From Allomuricauda sp. (GTDB taxonomy: Bacteria; Bacteroidota; Bacteroidia; Flavobacteriales; Flavobacteriaceae): DNA of 64,000 bases. The position numbers were made by a program, and so were the translations under genes. Positions 16,258 through 25,957 of this stretch are shown here, piece by piece. How positions within the stretch are numbered: position 1 is the stretch's first letter; the number at the start of each line of letters is the position of its first letter. The stretch is from contig NZ_PABT01000038.1 in the NCBI RefSeq assembly GCF_002699205.1, positions 25,690 through 89,689 of the forward strand. Direction: 5' to 3'. The notes beneath the pieces are model-generated. The model saw nothing but the letters and a program-made list of their open reading frames with translations, was not told where the DNA came from and did not search any database.

Positions 16258-16640
16258 AGATAAGAACATCCACATTTGACATCGTTGCCCTTACAAGTTC
16301 TCTGATCTGTGCCGTCCATTGTGCGGCTGTTCCCATTTTACTGTCATTTTCTTCCTTGTCCAGCCTGCATTTCTTGCACAATCCTCTAATTGAATGGACC
16401 TTTATCGGAATTGGAGTAGTGTTCGTTTTTGTTTCCTTATGGCCAAGCTACAGAAAAAAGCATCGAAGAGCCAGACCGTTACTTATTGCTGCCGCTGGTT
16501 TTATACTGATTGCAATAAGCAGATTGGATTTTGGGGAAACCTGGGAGACCGTAAATACGGTAAGTGGGGCACTATTGGTTTCCATGGCCCATTTTATCAA
16601 TTGGAAAATGTTGCGTCATGCGTGTAGACACAAACTGTGA
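16254..16640 (+). CDS. MerC domain-containing membrane protein
   Basis: A 128-residue inner-membrane protein with about four hydrophobic segments. The MerC signature is the cysteine pair in the first helix, LICAVHCAAVP; MerC proteins carry metal ions across the membrane. The C-terminal MLRHACRHKL adds His and Cys residues. Translationally coupled to the oxidoreductase gene (overlap ATGA). Given the zinc-type genes around it, a role in zinc or another soft metal is more likely than mercury resistance; no merA, merP or merR is present. Confidence 0.85.
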   Translation: MKIRTSTFDIVALTSSLICAVHCAAVPILLSFSSLSSLHFLHNPLIEWTFIGIGVVFVFVSLWPSYRKKHRRARPLLIAAAGFILIAISRLDFGETWETVNTVSGALLVSMAHFINWKMLRHACRHKL

Positions 16641-16710
16641 TTTTCTCCGGCCCGCTTAAAACAGAACTTTAATATCACCTTAACATATTTTATAATAACT
16701 TTATTGCCCA

Positions 16711-17016
16711 ATGCAAAAAGGCTACGTGAAACATAGTATCGGCTTTTTCTTTTTGACCATTTTCCTTATGGTAAAAATGGCCGGTCTTCACGTGTTGGCC
16801 CATGACGGTGACCAAGACCACTACGCACATTGTATAGTTTGCGACCATATCGTCAAGAGCCAATTTGTACCGGAAATATCTCCCATAGGTACCGACTACA
16901 CGGTTTTGGACATTGAGCCTATCCCCGGACAGCAGGTTTCCAAACAGTATGAATTCCTTTCTGACGGCCTTATAGCCACCAACTTACTTTTCTACAGGCC
17001 GCCCCCACGTTTGTAA
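16711..17016 (+). CDS. small membrane-anchored or secreted protein with His/Cys cluster
   Basis: A 101-residue protein: one hydrophobic N-terminal segment (FFFLTIFLMVKMAGLHVLA) followed by HDGDQDHYAHCIVCDH, which packs four His and two Cys into 16 residues, and a C-terminus ending RPPPRL. It would expose the metal-binding-looking segment to the periplasm. Small proteins of this layout occur beside metal-transport genes in Bacteroidota but have no assigned function. It is 70 bp after merC and 349 bp before the ABC transporter genes. Confidence 0.65.
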   Translation: MQKGYVKHSIGFFFLTIFLMVKMAGLHVLAHDGDQDHYAHCIVCDHIVKSQFVPEISPIGTDYTVLDIEPIPGQQVSKQYEFLSDGLIATNLLFYRPPPRL

Positions 17017-17365
17017 CCCTATCAATTTGGTTTTTGTATTCTTGATCATTTGGGACACGGGTACTTTTCATGGCGCAGTATCATATTGTAGCATAACGGT
17101 GCACTTTGGAAATCCATTCCAATATGTACCACCAGCCATAGATTCCCATACGATTTATCGATTATAGATTTTGAAATATTCTTGCTGAAGACCAAAAATA
17201 GGCCGTTATATCAGAGCGTTCAACGTTAAGGCCCCACGAATTTGGTCCTGTCCATATTGACAGTTCCCCAATGTTTTCACTTCAGCTTGCACAGACAAAA
17301 ACCACAGGTTCCGAACAAAGCAGATGTCAATTGACTTTGACCATACACAACCAAAATAAACCACT
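17017..17365. other. intergenic interval upstream of the ABC transporter genes
   Basis: No convincing gene on either strand. A promoter for the operon starting at 17366 is expected here, but I see no clean -33/-7 pair and no copy of the TGCRAC/GTTGCA operator. Confidence 0.4.
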
Positions 17366-18082
17366 ATGATAACCACAGACAAGCTTACCAAAAAATTCGG
17401 CGATTTTACCGCGGTCGACAACCTTGACCTCTCCGTAAAAGAAGGGGAAATACTCTGCTTGCTGGGCGCAAACGGGGCCGGCAAATCCACCACCATAAAC
17501 ATGTTGTTGGGCTTTATCAAACCAACTTCGGGTACCGCCAAAATAAATGGTCTCGATGTAATCAAAAACAACCTGAAAACAAAGGAATCCATTACCTACA
17601 TCCCCGAAAACCTAATGCTCTACCCTAGCCTAACGGCCCTTGAAAACCTGGATTATTTTGCAGGAATAGCAGGAAAAGAACTATCTCCACAAATGCTAAC
17701 GGATTTTTTAAAAGAGGCTGGTCTGCAAGAAGAAGCTTTTCAAAAACGCATATCCACTTTTTCAAAAGGGATGCGCCAAAAAGTAGGGATCGCCCTTGCC
17801 CTGGCCAAGGATACCAAGGTGTTGTTGTTGGATGAGCCCACCTCTGGCCTAGACCCAAAGGCCAGTAATGAATTTGGGGCATTGCTACAAAAACTAAAGA
17901 AGAAAGGGGTGGCCATACTAATGGCCACGCATGACCTGTTCAGGGCCAAGGAAGTGGCCACCCATATCGGAATTATGAAAGACGGCAAATTACGCCAGCA
18001 GTTCGTGGCCGAGAACATTTCTCTTTCAGAATTGGAAACGGCTTACCTAGATACCATGAACTATAAAGAGGCCTTATCATGA
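17366..18082 (+). CDS. ABC transporter ATP-binding protein (ABC-2 type)
   Basis: A 238-residue ATPase. Walker A GANGAGKSTT (about residue 34), Q-loop region TYIPENLMLYPSLT, signature FSKGMRQKVG (instead of LSGGQ), Walker B VLLLDEPTSGLD, and H-loop ATHD. The drug/copper-type ABC-2 subfamily (NosF, CcmA-like) shares this layout. Its stop overlaps the start of the permease gene by 4 bp. Together with the two DUF3526 permeases it would form a complete export-type transporter; substrate unknown. Confidence 0.92.
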   Translation: MITTDKLTKKFGDFTAVDNLDLSVKEGEILCLLGANGAGKSTTINMLLGFIKPTSGTAKINGLDVIKNNLKTKESITYIPENLMLYPSLTALENLDYFAGIAGKELSPQMLTDFLKEAGLQEEAFQKRISTFSKGMRQKVGIALALAKDTKVLLLDEPTSGLDPKASNEFGALLQKLKKKGVAILMATHDLFRAKEVATHIGIMKDGKLRQQFVAENISLSELETAYLDTMNYKEALS

Positions 18083-19485
18083 TTACAAAAACCTTTTATA
18101 AAGAAAGCAAAGAATTGTGGAGAGATGGCCGGGTCCGTATCACATTCACCATTGTGGTCTTACTTTTAGGAATCGCTGTTTGGATCAGTGCCCGTCAATA
18201 TCAAAATATTAATGAACAACATCAAATAGCCCAAAAGGCGGAAAGGGAAGTTTGGGACAACCAAGGAGAGAAAAACCCACATTCCGCGGCTCATTATGGC
18301 ACTTACGCATTTAAGCCAAAATACCCATTATCCTTAGTGGATCAAGGAGTGGACAAGTACGTGGGTACCTCCATTTTTCTTGAGGCACATAAACGAAACG
18401 AAGCGCAGTTCAGTGCCGCGGCGGACCAAACAGGCTTGTCAAGGTTCGGTGACCTGACCCCAGACTTTATTTTGCTTTTTATTATTCCATTGCTCATTAT
18501 TCTCTTGGGATACAACAGCTTTACCAAAGAACGGGAAATGGGTACATTGACCTTATTAAAAAGTCAGGGCATTGTACCTTGGAAATGGGCATTGGGCAAA
18601 TGGACGGCCCTTTTCTTTCCTGTTCTAGTGATCACCACACTGTTATTTCTGATTACCGGAATAGTATTGTCCAACCTCAAAGATTTTGGGGTGTTCCATT
18701 GGGGATCCCTGTTCTCTTTGTTTTTGGTATACATCGGATATTATATCATTTTCATCAACATTGTCCTGTTCATTTCGTTAAAGGCCTCAAAATCAGGAAT
18801 CGCATTGGTGCTGTCACTTTCGGTATGGATTTTGGCTTGTTTGGCAGCCCCCAAGGCCGCTAGTAATATTGCCGAGACCAAATACCCTTATCCTACCCGG
18901 CAAGAATTTGCTTCCAATGTCCTAAAAGACAAACAAAATGGGTTGGATGGCCACAATCCATGGAGCAAAGAATCTAAAATGTTGGAACAAGAGGTTCTTG
19001 CCGAATATGGTGTTGACAGCATTCATAAACTACCTTTTAATTTTGATGCCTACCGCATGCAAAAAGGAGAAGAACACGAAGCCGAGATTTATTTTAAACA
19101 TTACAATTACTTAAAAGAACAATATTCTAAACAATCGAATCTATACCAAAGCTTGGCCATAGTATCACCGTACCTTCCCACAAGGTTTTTAAGCATGGCC
19201 ATTGCCAGAACCGATTATACCGCGCATTGGGACTTTTCAGATGCCGCTGAAGATTATCGGATTGCGACACAAAAGTTTTTGAACACAAATTTTGCCGAAA
19301 ATTCTTCCTACGGTGAATGGGGGTACAAGGCCGATGCCGATTTTTGGGAAAAACTTCCCGACTTCGATTATACCCCTCCAGAGCTAAACGCCATACTATC
19401 GACCAATGCCTCTAGCCTATATATTCTCGGGGCATGGATAGCCATATCCTTTGGCCTGTTCCTTATAACCACCAAAACCATTTAG
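18079..19485 (+). CDS. ABC transporter permease, DUF3526 domain
   Basis: A 468-residue membrane protein. Transmembrane segment 1 is at about residues 22-38, then a 110-residue periplasmic domain, then a cluster of five segments between about 130 and 265 (including the FTKEREMGTLTLLKSQG coupling helix that contacts the ATPase), a second periplasmic domain of about 170 residues, and a last segment near the C-terminus. The large extracytoplasmic insertions define DUF3526 permeases. Start overlaps the ATPase stop (ATGA). Forms a pair with the paralogous gene at 19488. Confidence 0.85.
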   Translation: MITKTFYKESKELWRDGRVRITFTIVVLLLGIAVWISARQYQNINEQHQIAQKAEREVWDNQGEKNPHSAAHYGTYAFKPKYPLSLVDQGVDKYVGTSIFLEAHKRNEAQFSAAADQTGLSRFGDLTPDFILLFIIPLLIILLGYNSFTKEREMGTLTLLKSQGIVPWKWALGKWTALFFPVLVITTLLFLITGIVLSNLKDFGVFHWGSLFSLFLVYIGYYIIFINIVLFISLKASKSGIALVLSLSVWILACLAAPKAASNIAETKYPYPTRQEFASNVLKDKQNGLDGHNPWSKESKMLEQEVLAEYGVDSIHKLPFNFDAYRMQKGEEHEAEIYFKHYNYLKEQYSKQSNLYQSLAIVSPYLPTRFLSMAIARTDYTAHWDFSDAAEDYRIATQKFLNTNFAENSSYGEWGYKADADFWEKLPDFDYTPPELNAILSTNASSLYILGAWIAISFGLFLITTKTI

Positions 19486-19487
19486 CT

Positions 19488-20915
19488 ATGTTGCGATACA
19501 ATTTTAAATATGAATTAAGGCTTTTACTGCGTAGTCGTTGGATTCAAATATTGAGTCTTATATTATTGGTGCTTTTTGGCTTTTCTACCTTTAATGGAAT
19601 TGAAAAGGTAGAAAAAAGGAAAAATGATATTTTAACCGCCAAACAACAGGTAAAAGAGTCAGACGCGGCCATGCTTAAACTCTTGGACTCTGTGGAACGC
19701 GGTTTAGAGGTCAGCGCGTCCCCTTGGACCATCCCCACCAACCCTATGAACGTGGGCAACCACCATCCGAGGGTAGCGGCCATGGAACCTCAACCGATGG
19801 CCTTCGTTTCTACGGGGCAGGCAGATTTGTTTACCCATTATATTAAGCCAACGGTTTCAGGAGACGATTTTGCCCTGAACTTTACAGAAATGACCAGTCC
19901 GGTTCAGCTTCTTTTTGGAAGTTTTGACCTGGCCTTTGTCATTGTTTATCTCTTGCCGTTGCTCATCATTGCCTTCACCTATAATGTGCTATCCGCAGAA
20001 AAAGAACAAGGCTCTCTTCGCTTATTGGCATCACAACCAATATCCATCCGAAAATGGGTGTTCCAAAAACTCATTCTTCGCTTTTTTTGGTTGTCCGTTT
20101 TGGTCATCCTTTCCTTATTGGTCGTCTTTTTTCTGATAGGTGTTGAACCTTTGGAATGGACCAGTACATTAAGTTTATTGGGGCTCACCATATGCTATAT
20201 GCTCTTTTGGTTTGCTTTGGCGTTTTTAGTGAATTTATTTGTTGGCAGTTCGGCCAAAAATGCCGTCTCGCTGATTATGCTATGGGTCATATTTGTTCTC
20301 TTGGCCCCTTCGGTGCTCAATCAACTCGGAAACACACTTTACCCCATGCCGTCCCGCACACTAATGATCAACGAAATGCGGGAGCATAAGGCAGAAGTAA
20401 CCAAAAGGCAAGATGAAATTTTGGACAATTTTCTTCGCGACCATCCGGAATATGCCATAAACGACACCACCCAATCCAGAAACTTTTACCATAGCTATAT
20501 GGCTTCACAAAAGGTCGTAAAAGAAGCTCTAGAGCCTATTGTAAGTTCCTACGAACTGCAACTGCACAAACAACAAGAGTGGTCCAAAAAACTACAATGG
20601 TTGTCACCGGCCATCGTGGCACAGGAGTCTTTGAACCAATTGGCCGGAACCTCCACGGCAGATTATGAGGATTACCGTGACCAAGTAATCGGTTTTGCCG
20701 AAACATGGAGAGAACATTTAATGGCCTATTTGTACAACAACAAACCTTTTGGCCAACAAGATTATTCGTCCCTACCAAATTTTCAATTTTCATATGCCTC
20801 CAATACAACAATGGGGGTATCGGCTTTGGTATTGCTTTTGGTTGCCGGGGCATTGTTGGTCTTTGGTTTTGCAGTACAGGGAAAGTCACAAAAAAGAGGA
20901 TTGTTGAGTAATTAA
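19488..20915 (+). CDS. ABC transporter permease, second DUF3526 subunit
   Basis: A 475-residue paralogue of the preceding permease with the same topology: first membrane helix at about residues 20-36, a periplasmic loop, a coupling segment [17 protein letters not shown], five clustered helices, a second large loop and a terminal helix ([19 protein letters not shown]). The start at 19488 is 2 bp after the upstream stop; the in-frame ATG at 19434 lies inside the neighbour. The COG0523 GTPase gene begins 13 bp downstream, which ties this exporter to the metal genes. Confidence 0.85.
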   Translation: MLRYNFKYELRLLLRSRWIQILSLILLVLFGFSTFNGIEKVEKRKNDILTAKQQVKESDAAMLKLLDSVERGLEVSASPWTIPTNPMNVGNHHPRVAAMEPQPMAFVSTGQADLFTHYIKPTVSGDDFALNFTEMTSPVQLLFGSFDLAFVIVYLLPLLIIAFTYNVLSAEKEQGSLRLLASQPISIRKWVFQKLILRFFWLSVLVILSLLVVFFLIGVEPLEWTSTLSLLGLTICYMLFWFALAFLVNLFVGSSAKNAVSLIMLWVIFVLLAPSVLNQLGNTLYPMPSRTLMINEMREHKAEVTKRQDEILDNFLRDHPEYAINDTTQSRNFYHSYMASQKVVKEALEPIVSSYELQLHKQQEWSKKLQWLSPAIVAQESLNQLAGTSTADYEDYRDQVIGFAETWREHLMAYLYNNKPFGQQDYSSLPNFQFSYASNTTMGVSALVLLLVAGALLVFGFAVQGKSQKRGLLSN

Positions 20916-20928
20916 ATATATACATAGA

Positions 20929-22134
20929 ATGAAAAAACTGCCCGTAACGGTACTTAGTGGTTTTCTCGGCGCTGGAAAGACCACCTTGCTCAACCACATA
21001 TTGCACAACAAAGAGGGCCTAAAGGTCGCCGTCATTGTAAACGATATGAGCGAGGTAAATATTGATGCCCAGTTGGTCGAAAACGAAAACACCCTTTCCC
21101 GGACCGAGGAAAAATTGGTGGAAATGAGCAATGGGTGCATCTGTTGCACATTGCGGGAAGACCTTATGATAGAAGTGGAACGATTGGCCGCCCAAAAAAG
21201 GTTCGATTATTTATTGATCGAGAGCACCGGCATCAGCGAGCCCATTCCCGTGGCCCAGACCTTTACTTTTGAAAGTGAGGATGGCAATATCGATCTAAGT
21301 AGGTTCAGTTATATAGATACCATGGTCACCGTAGTGGACGCCTTTAATTTCCTTAAGGACTTTTCCAGTCCCGATTACCTGCGTACCCGTGAGCTGACCG
21401 ATATCGAGGGGGATGAGCGCACCATCGTCAACCTGCTTACCGATCAGGTCGAATTTGCCAACGTTATAATACTGAACAAGGTAGATCTTGTCACCGAAGA
21501 CCAGCTTAGAGAGCTTTATGCCATTCTTCAAAAACTGAACCCTGAAGCCCGTATCATTCCGGCCAAAAACAGCAATGTTCCCCTTAAAGAGGTCATTCAT
21601 ACAGGTTTGTTCGATTATGAAAAGGCAGAGGCCTCCGCTGGATGGATAAGGGAGCTTGAAAACGAACATGTTCCCGAGACCGAAGAATACGGAATCGGCT
21701 CCATGGTGTTCAGAAGTAAAAGACCTTTTCATGCCGAACGGTTCCTGAATTTTGTCAACACCCAATTCCCCCAAAATATAATTCGTAGCAAAGGATTGTT
21801 TTGGTTGGCTTCAAGACCCGATCAAGCTTTAATATGGAGTTCCGCCGGAGGTTCTTGTAAAGTGGATCCCGCAGGTGTTTGGTGGGCGTCCATGTCCTTT
21901 GGTGAACGTATAGGGAACCCGACTTTTGTTCAAAATCAAAAAATTATTGAGTCGGATTGGGATACCATTTTTGGGGACCGTAAGAACGAACTGGTCTTTA
22001 TTGGCCAATATTTAAAGAAAGAGAACCTTTTAGAGGAGCTGAACAATTGCCTGCTGACCGATATGGAAGTGGAATTATGGGAGAACGGTCTGTTGGAGCA
22101 AAACGACCAATGGCCAGTTCCAGTTTATAACTAA
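20929..22134 (+). CDS. COG0523 GTP-binding protein (CobW/ZigA-type zinc metallochaperone)
   Basis: A 401-residue cytoplasmic GTPase. Walker [14 protein letters not shown] (residues 9-21), metal-binding CxCC motif [11 protein letters not shown] (about residue 66), ESTGISEP switch region, and NKVD base-recognition motif. The C-terminal domain has the CobW_C pattern ([18 protein letters not shown]). Family members with CxCC bind zinc and are induced by zinc limitation, where they supply zinc to key enzymes. The position inside a run of metal-transport genes supports that class over cobalamin or nitrile-hydratase chaperones. Confidence 0.9.
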   Translation: MKKLPVTVLSGFLGAGKTTLLNHILHNKEGLKVAVIVNDMSEVNIDAQLVENENTLSRTEEKLVEMSNGCICCTLREDLMIEVERLAAQKRFDYLLIESTGISEPIPVAQTFTFESEDGNIDLSRFSYIDTMVTVVDAFNFLKDFSSPDYLRTRELTDIEGDERTIVNLLTDQVEFANVIILNKVDLVTEDQLRELYAILQKLNPEARIIPAKNSNVPLKEVIHTGLFDYEKAEASAGWIRELENEHVPETEEYGIGSMVFRSKRPFHAERFLNFVNTQFPQNIIRSKGLFWLASRPDQALIWSSAGGSCKVDPAGVWWASMSFGERIGNPTFVQNQKIIESDWDTIFGDRKNELVFIGQYLKKENLLEELNNCLLTDMEVELWENGLLEQNDQWPVPVYN

Positions 22135-22147
22135 TACAAAACATAAT

Positions 22148-22777
22148 ATGATAAGTACGAAGGGACTCACATTTAAATATGATAACCAAGATGCCGTCTT
22201 CAAGTTTCCGGACATTGAGTTGGGAGAAAGTGAAAACCTTCTCATTTTGGGAAAATCAGGAATAGGAAAAACAACTTTATTGCATCTATTGGCAGGATTG
22301 TTGCGGCCCATGGACGGAAGCATCGAAATTGATGACGTACCGATCCACGGACTATCCAACAAACAGCTGGACAGGTTCAGGGGTCAGAACATTGGACTTA
22401 TCTTTCAGAACAACCATGCCGTGCAATCCCTTAAGGTCGTCGAAAACCTGAAAGCAAGGTTGTTTTTTGCAAAAAAATCAGTTTCTCCGCCCCGAATCGC
22501 AGACTTATTGGAACATCTCGATATCGCTGACTGTACAAACAAAAAAGTCAGGGAACTCAGTGAAGGACAGTTACAACGGTTGGGCATTGCCATGTCCATA
22601 GTGCACCAGCCCCAGGTCATATTGGCCGATGAGCCCACTTCAAGCCTGGATGATGACAACTGCAACAAGGTAATGCAACTTTTGATGGAACAGGCCGATG
22701 CAAACGATGCCAATTTGATTGTCATTACACATGATCAACGTATAAAACCTTTGTTCACCAAAAAACTGGAGCTATGA
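22148..22777 (+). CDS. ABC transporter ATP-binding protein (LolD/MacB-type)
   Basis: A 209-residue ATPase. Walker A GKSGIGKTTL (about residues 37-46), Q-loop GLIFQNNHAV, signature LSEGQLQRLG, Walker B VILADEPTSSLD, and H-loop ITHD. The stop overlaps the FtsX-type permease start by 4 bp (ATGA), so the two form one complex. ATPase/FtsX pairs with a third, exported partner are known in zinc-regulated ABC systems of Vibrio (Zrg); this cluster has the same kinds of genes. Confidence 0.9.
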   Translation: MISTKGLTFKYDNQDAVFKFPDIELGESENLLILGKSGIGKTTLLHLLAGLLRPMDGSIEIDDVPIHGLSNKQLDRFRGQNIGLIFQNNHAVQSLKVVENLKARLFFAKKSVSPPRIADLLEHLDIADCTNKKVRELSEGQLQRLGIAMSIVHQPQVILADEPTSSLDDDNCNKVMQLLMEQADANDANLIVITHDQRIKPLFTKKLEL

Positions 22778-24069
22778 ACATTTGGAAAATCAGCATAAAG
22801 AACTTTAAATACAAACCCCTCTATAGCTTTTTGGGCATTCTCATGCTGTCCGTCAGTATAGCCCTTCTTATGGGTATCCAACAGCTGGACAAATCCTTTA
22901 GGCAGCAACTGGAAAATAATCTGGGTGACATAGATATGGTAGTGGGCGCCAAGGGAAGCCCGCTACAATTGGTGCTCGCTTCCGTACTCCATATCGACAA
23001 CCCCACGGGGAACATTTTGTTCGAAGAAGCCAAAAGCATCCTAAAAAACCCAATGATAGGGAAAGGAGTGCCGATTTCCTATGGTGACAACTATAAGGGA
23101 TATAGAATTGTGGGAACGACCCAAGATTTTCCCGAGTTGTACAACGCACAGTTAAAAGAGGGAAGGTTTGTGCAACAATCCATGGAAGTGGCCCTTGGAT
23201 CCACTGTGGCCGAAACATTGGGTCTTCAAATAGGGGATAGCTTTCAGAGCTCTCATGGATTGGCGGAAAAAGGTGGCCACGACCACGATGAACCATTAAC
23301 CGTTGTGGGCATATACAAGCCTACACACAAAGTAATGGACCGTTTGATCGTCACGGGATTGGAAACTGTTTGGGATGTCCACCAACATGAAGAAGATCAT
23401 GGGACCGACAACGAACATGAAGAAGATGGGGAGCATGATGAAGAAACCGATCATGTCGGACATGATGAAACCGAGTCCCATCACGAAGGAGAAGGAGAGC
23501 ACCATCATGAAGAAGAAAGTCAGCAGGAAATTACTTCCATGTTGGTTTCATTTCGGAATCCGATGGCACTACTAACGGTTCCCAGAACCATAAACGAGAA
23601 TACCAACATGCAAGCGGCCCTACCAAAATTTGAACTGGAACGTCTGTACCAGTTTACAGGAATCGGGGTAAAGACCATCACCTGGATAGCCTATGCCATC
23701 TTGATTATTTCAGCTATCACCATCTTTATAAGCTTGTACAGGATGGTTCGTGACCGAGCCTTTGACCTGGCCCTTATGCGCAGCTATGGCGCCAACACCT
23801 TTCAATTGATCAAAATGGTCGCCTACGAAGGTTTTGTCATTGCTGGAATAGCCTTTGTTTTCGGAGTACTTATATCACAAATAGGTGTGTTTTTCATTTT
23901 CGAAATGATAACGGACCAATACAAGCAAACAATGCCGCTACAGCTCGGATTTCAAGAATTATCACAAACTGCCGGCCTGGTCGTGCTTATGGTCCTATTG
24001 TCCATCGCCCTTGCCATTTATCCAATTGTTACAATGAACATATCAAAAATATTGAGCCATGAAAAATAA
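22774..24069 (+). CDS. FtsX/MacB-type ABC permease with histidine-rich periplasmic loop
   Basis: A 431-residue protein: one N-terminal membrane helix (about residues 17-33), a periplasmic MacB-PCD-like domain, and three C-terminal helices (about 300-325, 350-375, 390-415), the type VII ABC topology. Residues about 203-252 are a low-complexity insert with 12 His and many Asp/Glu (for example ESHHEGEGEHHHEEE), and GGHDHD lies earlier. Such His-rich loops are typical of zinc transporters. Start overlaps the ATPase stop; its own end overlaps the next start by 11 bp. Confidence 0.88.
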   Translation: MNIWKISIKNFKYKPLYSFLGILMLSVSIALLMGIQQLDKSFRQQLENNLGDIDMVVGAKGSPLQLVLASVLHIDNPTGNILFEEAKSILKNPMIGKGVPISYGDNYKGYRIVGTTQDFPELYNAQLKEGRFVQQSMEVALGSTVAETLGLQIGDSFQSSHGLAEKGGHDHDEPLTVVGIYKPTHKVMDRLIVTGLETVWDVHQHEEDHGTDNEHEEDGEHDEETDHVGHDETESHHEGEGEHHHEEESQQEITSMLVSFRNPMALLTVPRTINENTNMQAALPKFELERLYQFTGIGVKTITWIAYAILIISAITIFISLYRMVRDRAFDLALMRSYGANTFQLIKMVAYEGFVIAGIAFVFGVLISQIGVFFIFEMITDQYKQTMPLQLGFQELSQTAGLVVLMVLLSIALAIYPIVTMNISKILSHEK

Positions 24070-24496
24070 TATCTTAATTGCCTTTTTTCTCCTATCGTCA
24101 ACGTATTGTTTTTCACAAACAGAAATATATTGGTGGGACCTTGCCCGCATCAATTACACGGAAAAATTTTTTCCGGCTTATGGGGAAAACTTTCTTTACC
24201 CAGAATTCAGTGAGCATATGAAATCCCTTGAGGGTAAAAAAGTGGCCCTAACGGGATACTTTTTGAACATTGACCCTAGTGGCAAGATGTTCATCCTGTC
24301 CAAAAATCCCATGGCTTCCTGCTTTTTTTGTGGAATGGGAGGTCCGGAAACCGCCGTGGAGCTCCAATTTAAATCCAAACCGACCTTTAAGACAGACGAT
24401 GTGCTTTATGTCACCGGAACACTGAAGTTGAACAAAGATGATGTACAGCACTTTAATTACATCATGACCGATTGCGAAGCACAAAAAATGGAATGA
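24059..24496 (+). CDS. exported DUF3299-like (OB-fold) partner of the ABC transporter
   Basis: A 145-residue protein with a signal peptide (residues 1-19, cleavage after CFS). The mature part has KKVALTGYFLNIDPSGKMFIL and ASCFFCGMGGPETAVEL, a beta-rich pattern with a Cys pair like that of small periplasmic OB-fold proteins encoded beside zinc-regulated ABC transporters. The start codon lies inside the last codons of the permease gene, so translation is coupled. Role inferred: periplasmic component of the 22148-24496 system, possibly metal binding. Family assignment is by resemblance only. Confidence 0.65.
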   Translation: MKNNILIAFFLLSSTYCFSQTEIYWWDLARINYTEKFFPAYGENFLYPEFSEHMKSLEGKKVALTGYFLNIDPSGKMFILSKNPMASCFFCGMGGPETAVELQFKSKPTFKTDDVLYVTGTLKLNKDDVQHFNYIMTDCEAQKME

Positions 24497-24516
24497 ACAT
24501 AAAACCGTATATAAAA

Positions 24517-25929
24517 ATGAACAGAAGAAAATTTTTCAGAAATGGCGCCTTATCCGCTTTAGGTGCATCAATTTTTGCACCAATCGAAACCATCAGGGCC
24601 TCTGGTCTTGAGCATGAATGGAAACGAAAAAAAGCTAAAAACATCATTTTATTGGTCAGTGATGGTATGAGTACCGGTACGCTAAATATGGCCGACCTTT
24701 ATCTTTCCAGAAAAACAGGAAAAGGCAGCAATTGGCTAGGTCTCTATCGTGAAAACAAAGTGTCGCGCGCACTGATGGATATGGCCTCCGCCAGCTCTAT
24801 CGTCACCGATTCTGCAGCGGCGAGCTCCTCTTGGGGCGGAGGGGCCAGAATTAAGAACGGTGGAATCAATATTGGCGTCAACGGAGAGCCACACCTTCCC
24901 ATTTGGCAAAAATTCAAGGCCGTAGGTAAAAAAGCAGGTTGTGTGACCACGGTACCTGTTACCCATGCTACCCCTGCCGGCTTTTGCGTGAACCAAAAAT
25001 CTAGAAACGACCAAGCATCCATTGCCGAAAAATACCTTAAACACGGCTTTGATGTTTTAATGGGCGGGGGAAACGAATACTTTTCTTCAGAAAAACGTAA
25101 GGACAAGAAGGATATGTACACGGCCTTTGCAAATAAAGGATACTATGTTGCACGGTCCAGGGACGAAATGATGTCCGCCCCAACCAATAAACCCATGCTG
25201 GGTGTATTTTCCGACAACGGACTTCCATATACAAAAGACCGCGAAAACAACAAGGAACTTTTGAAAAACACCCCTAGTTTGGCGGAAATGACCGGCAAGG
25301 CCATTGAAAACCTAAAAAATGCCCCCCAAGGATTTGTACTGCAGGTAGAAGCTGGGAAAGTGGACTGGGCCGCGCACGGAAACGATATTGCGGGCTTGCT
25401 CTATGACCAAGTGGCCTTTGATGAAGCCGTGAAAGTAGCGATGGATTTTGCGGAGAAGGACAAAGAAACATTGGTGATCATTACCACGGATCACGGAAAC
25501 GCCAATCCGGGGGTCATCTACGGAAAATATGCCAATGATAATTTTGATTCCATTCAAAACTACAAGCACACCAATGAATGGATCTTAAACGGTATTGGCA
25601 AGGAGTCTTCCGTAAGCAATATAAAAGAACGTGTGGAATACGCCAATGGATTCGCCTTGACCACCGAAGAAGCCGAAATGCTCCTCGGTTATTACGATTC
25701 CATTCAATCCGAAGATGGTTGGTACAACCCAAAACATTTACCGTTCCGTGCCTTGGCAGAGATCCAAAAACAACACAACTCCGTAGGCTGGATCAGTATG
25801 CAGCATTCTGCGGATTATGTGGAACTGGCGATGTTCGGCCCAGGGAGTCAATTACTAAAGCCGTTCATTAAAAACACCGACCTCCATTACCTAATGTTAG
25901 AGGCCGCAGAGGTGGAGAATACATTTTAG
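24517..25929 (+). CDS. alkaline phosphatase, Tat-exported
   Basis: A 470-residue zinc/magnesium phosphatase of the PhoA superfamily. Landmarks: NIILLVSDGMSTGTL (first metal Asp), TDSAAASSSW (nucleophile Ser), VEAGKVDWAAHGND and TTDHGNANPG (metal ligands). The start at 24517 gives a twin-arginine signal (MNRRKFFRNGALSALGA); an ATG at 24493 that overlaps the previous stop is the alternative. Tat export fits an enzyme that loads its metals before export. Its place in a zinc-type operon suggests coordination of a zinc enzyme with zinc supply. Confidence 0.9.
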   Translation: MNRRKFFRNGALSALGASIFAPIETIRASGLEHEWKRKKAKNIILLVSDGMSTGTLNMADLYLSRKTGKGSNWLGLYRENKVSRALMDMASASSIVTDSAAASSSWGGGARIKNGGINIGVNGEPHLPIWQKFKAVGKKAGCVTTVPVTHATPAGFCVNQKSRNDQASIAEKYLKHGFDVLMGGGNEYFSSEKRKDKKDMYTAFANKGYYVARSRDEMMSAPTNKPMLGVFSDNGLPYTKDRENNKELLKNTPSLAEMTGKAIENLKNAPQGFVLQVEAGKVDWAAHGNDIAGLLYDQVAFDEAVKVAMDFAEKDKETLVIITTDHGNANPGVIYGKYANDNFDSIQNYKHTNEWILNGIGKESSVSNIKERVEYANGFALTTEEAEMLLGYYDSIQSEDGWYNPKHLPFRALAEIQKQHNSVGWISMQHSADYVELAMFGPGSQLLKPFIKNTDLHYLMLEAAEVENTF

Positions 25930-25957
25930 AATCAACCCACCAACCTCATCAATCAAT

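Noticed and set aside
15337..16640. Mercury resistance operon (because of MerC)
   Set aside because: No merA, merP, merT or merR; the flavoprotein lacks the MerA layout and the neighbours are zinc-type genes.
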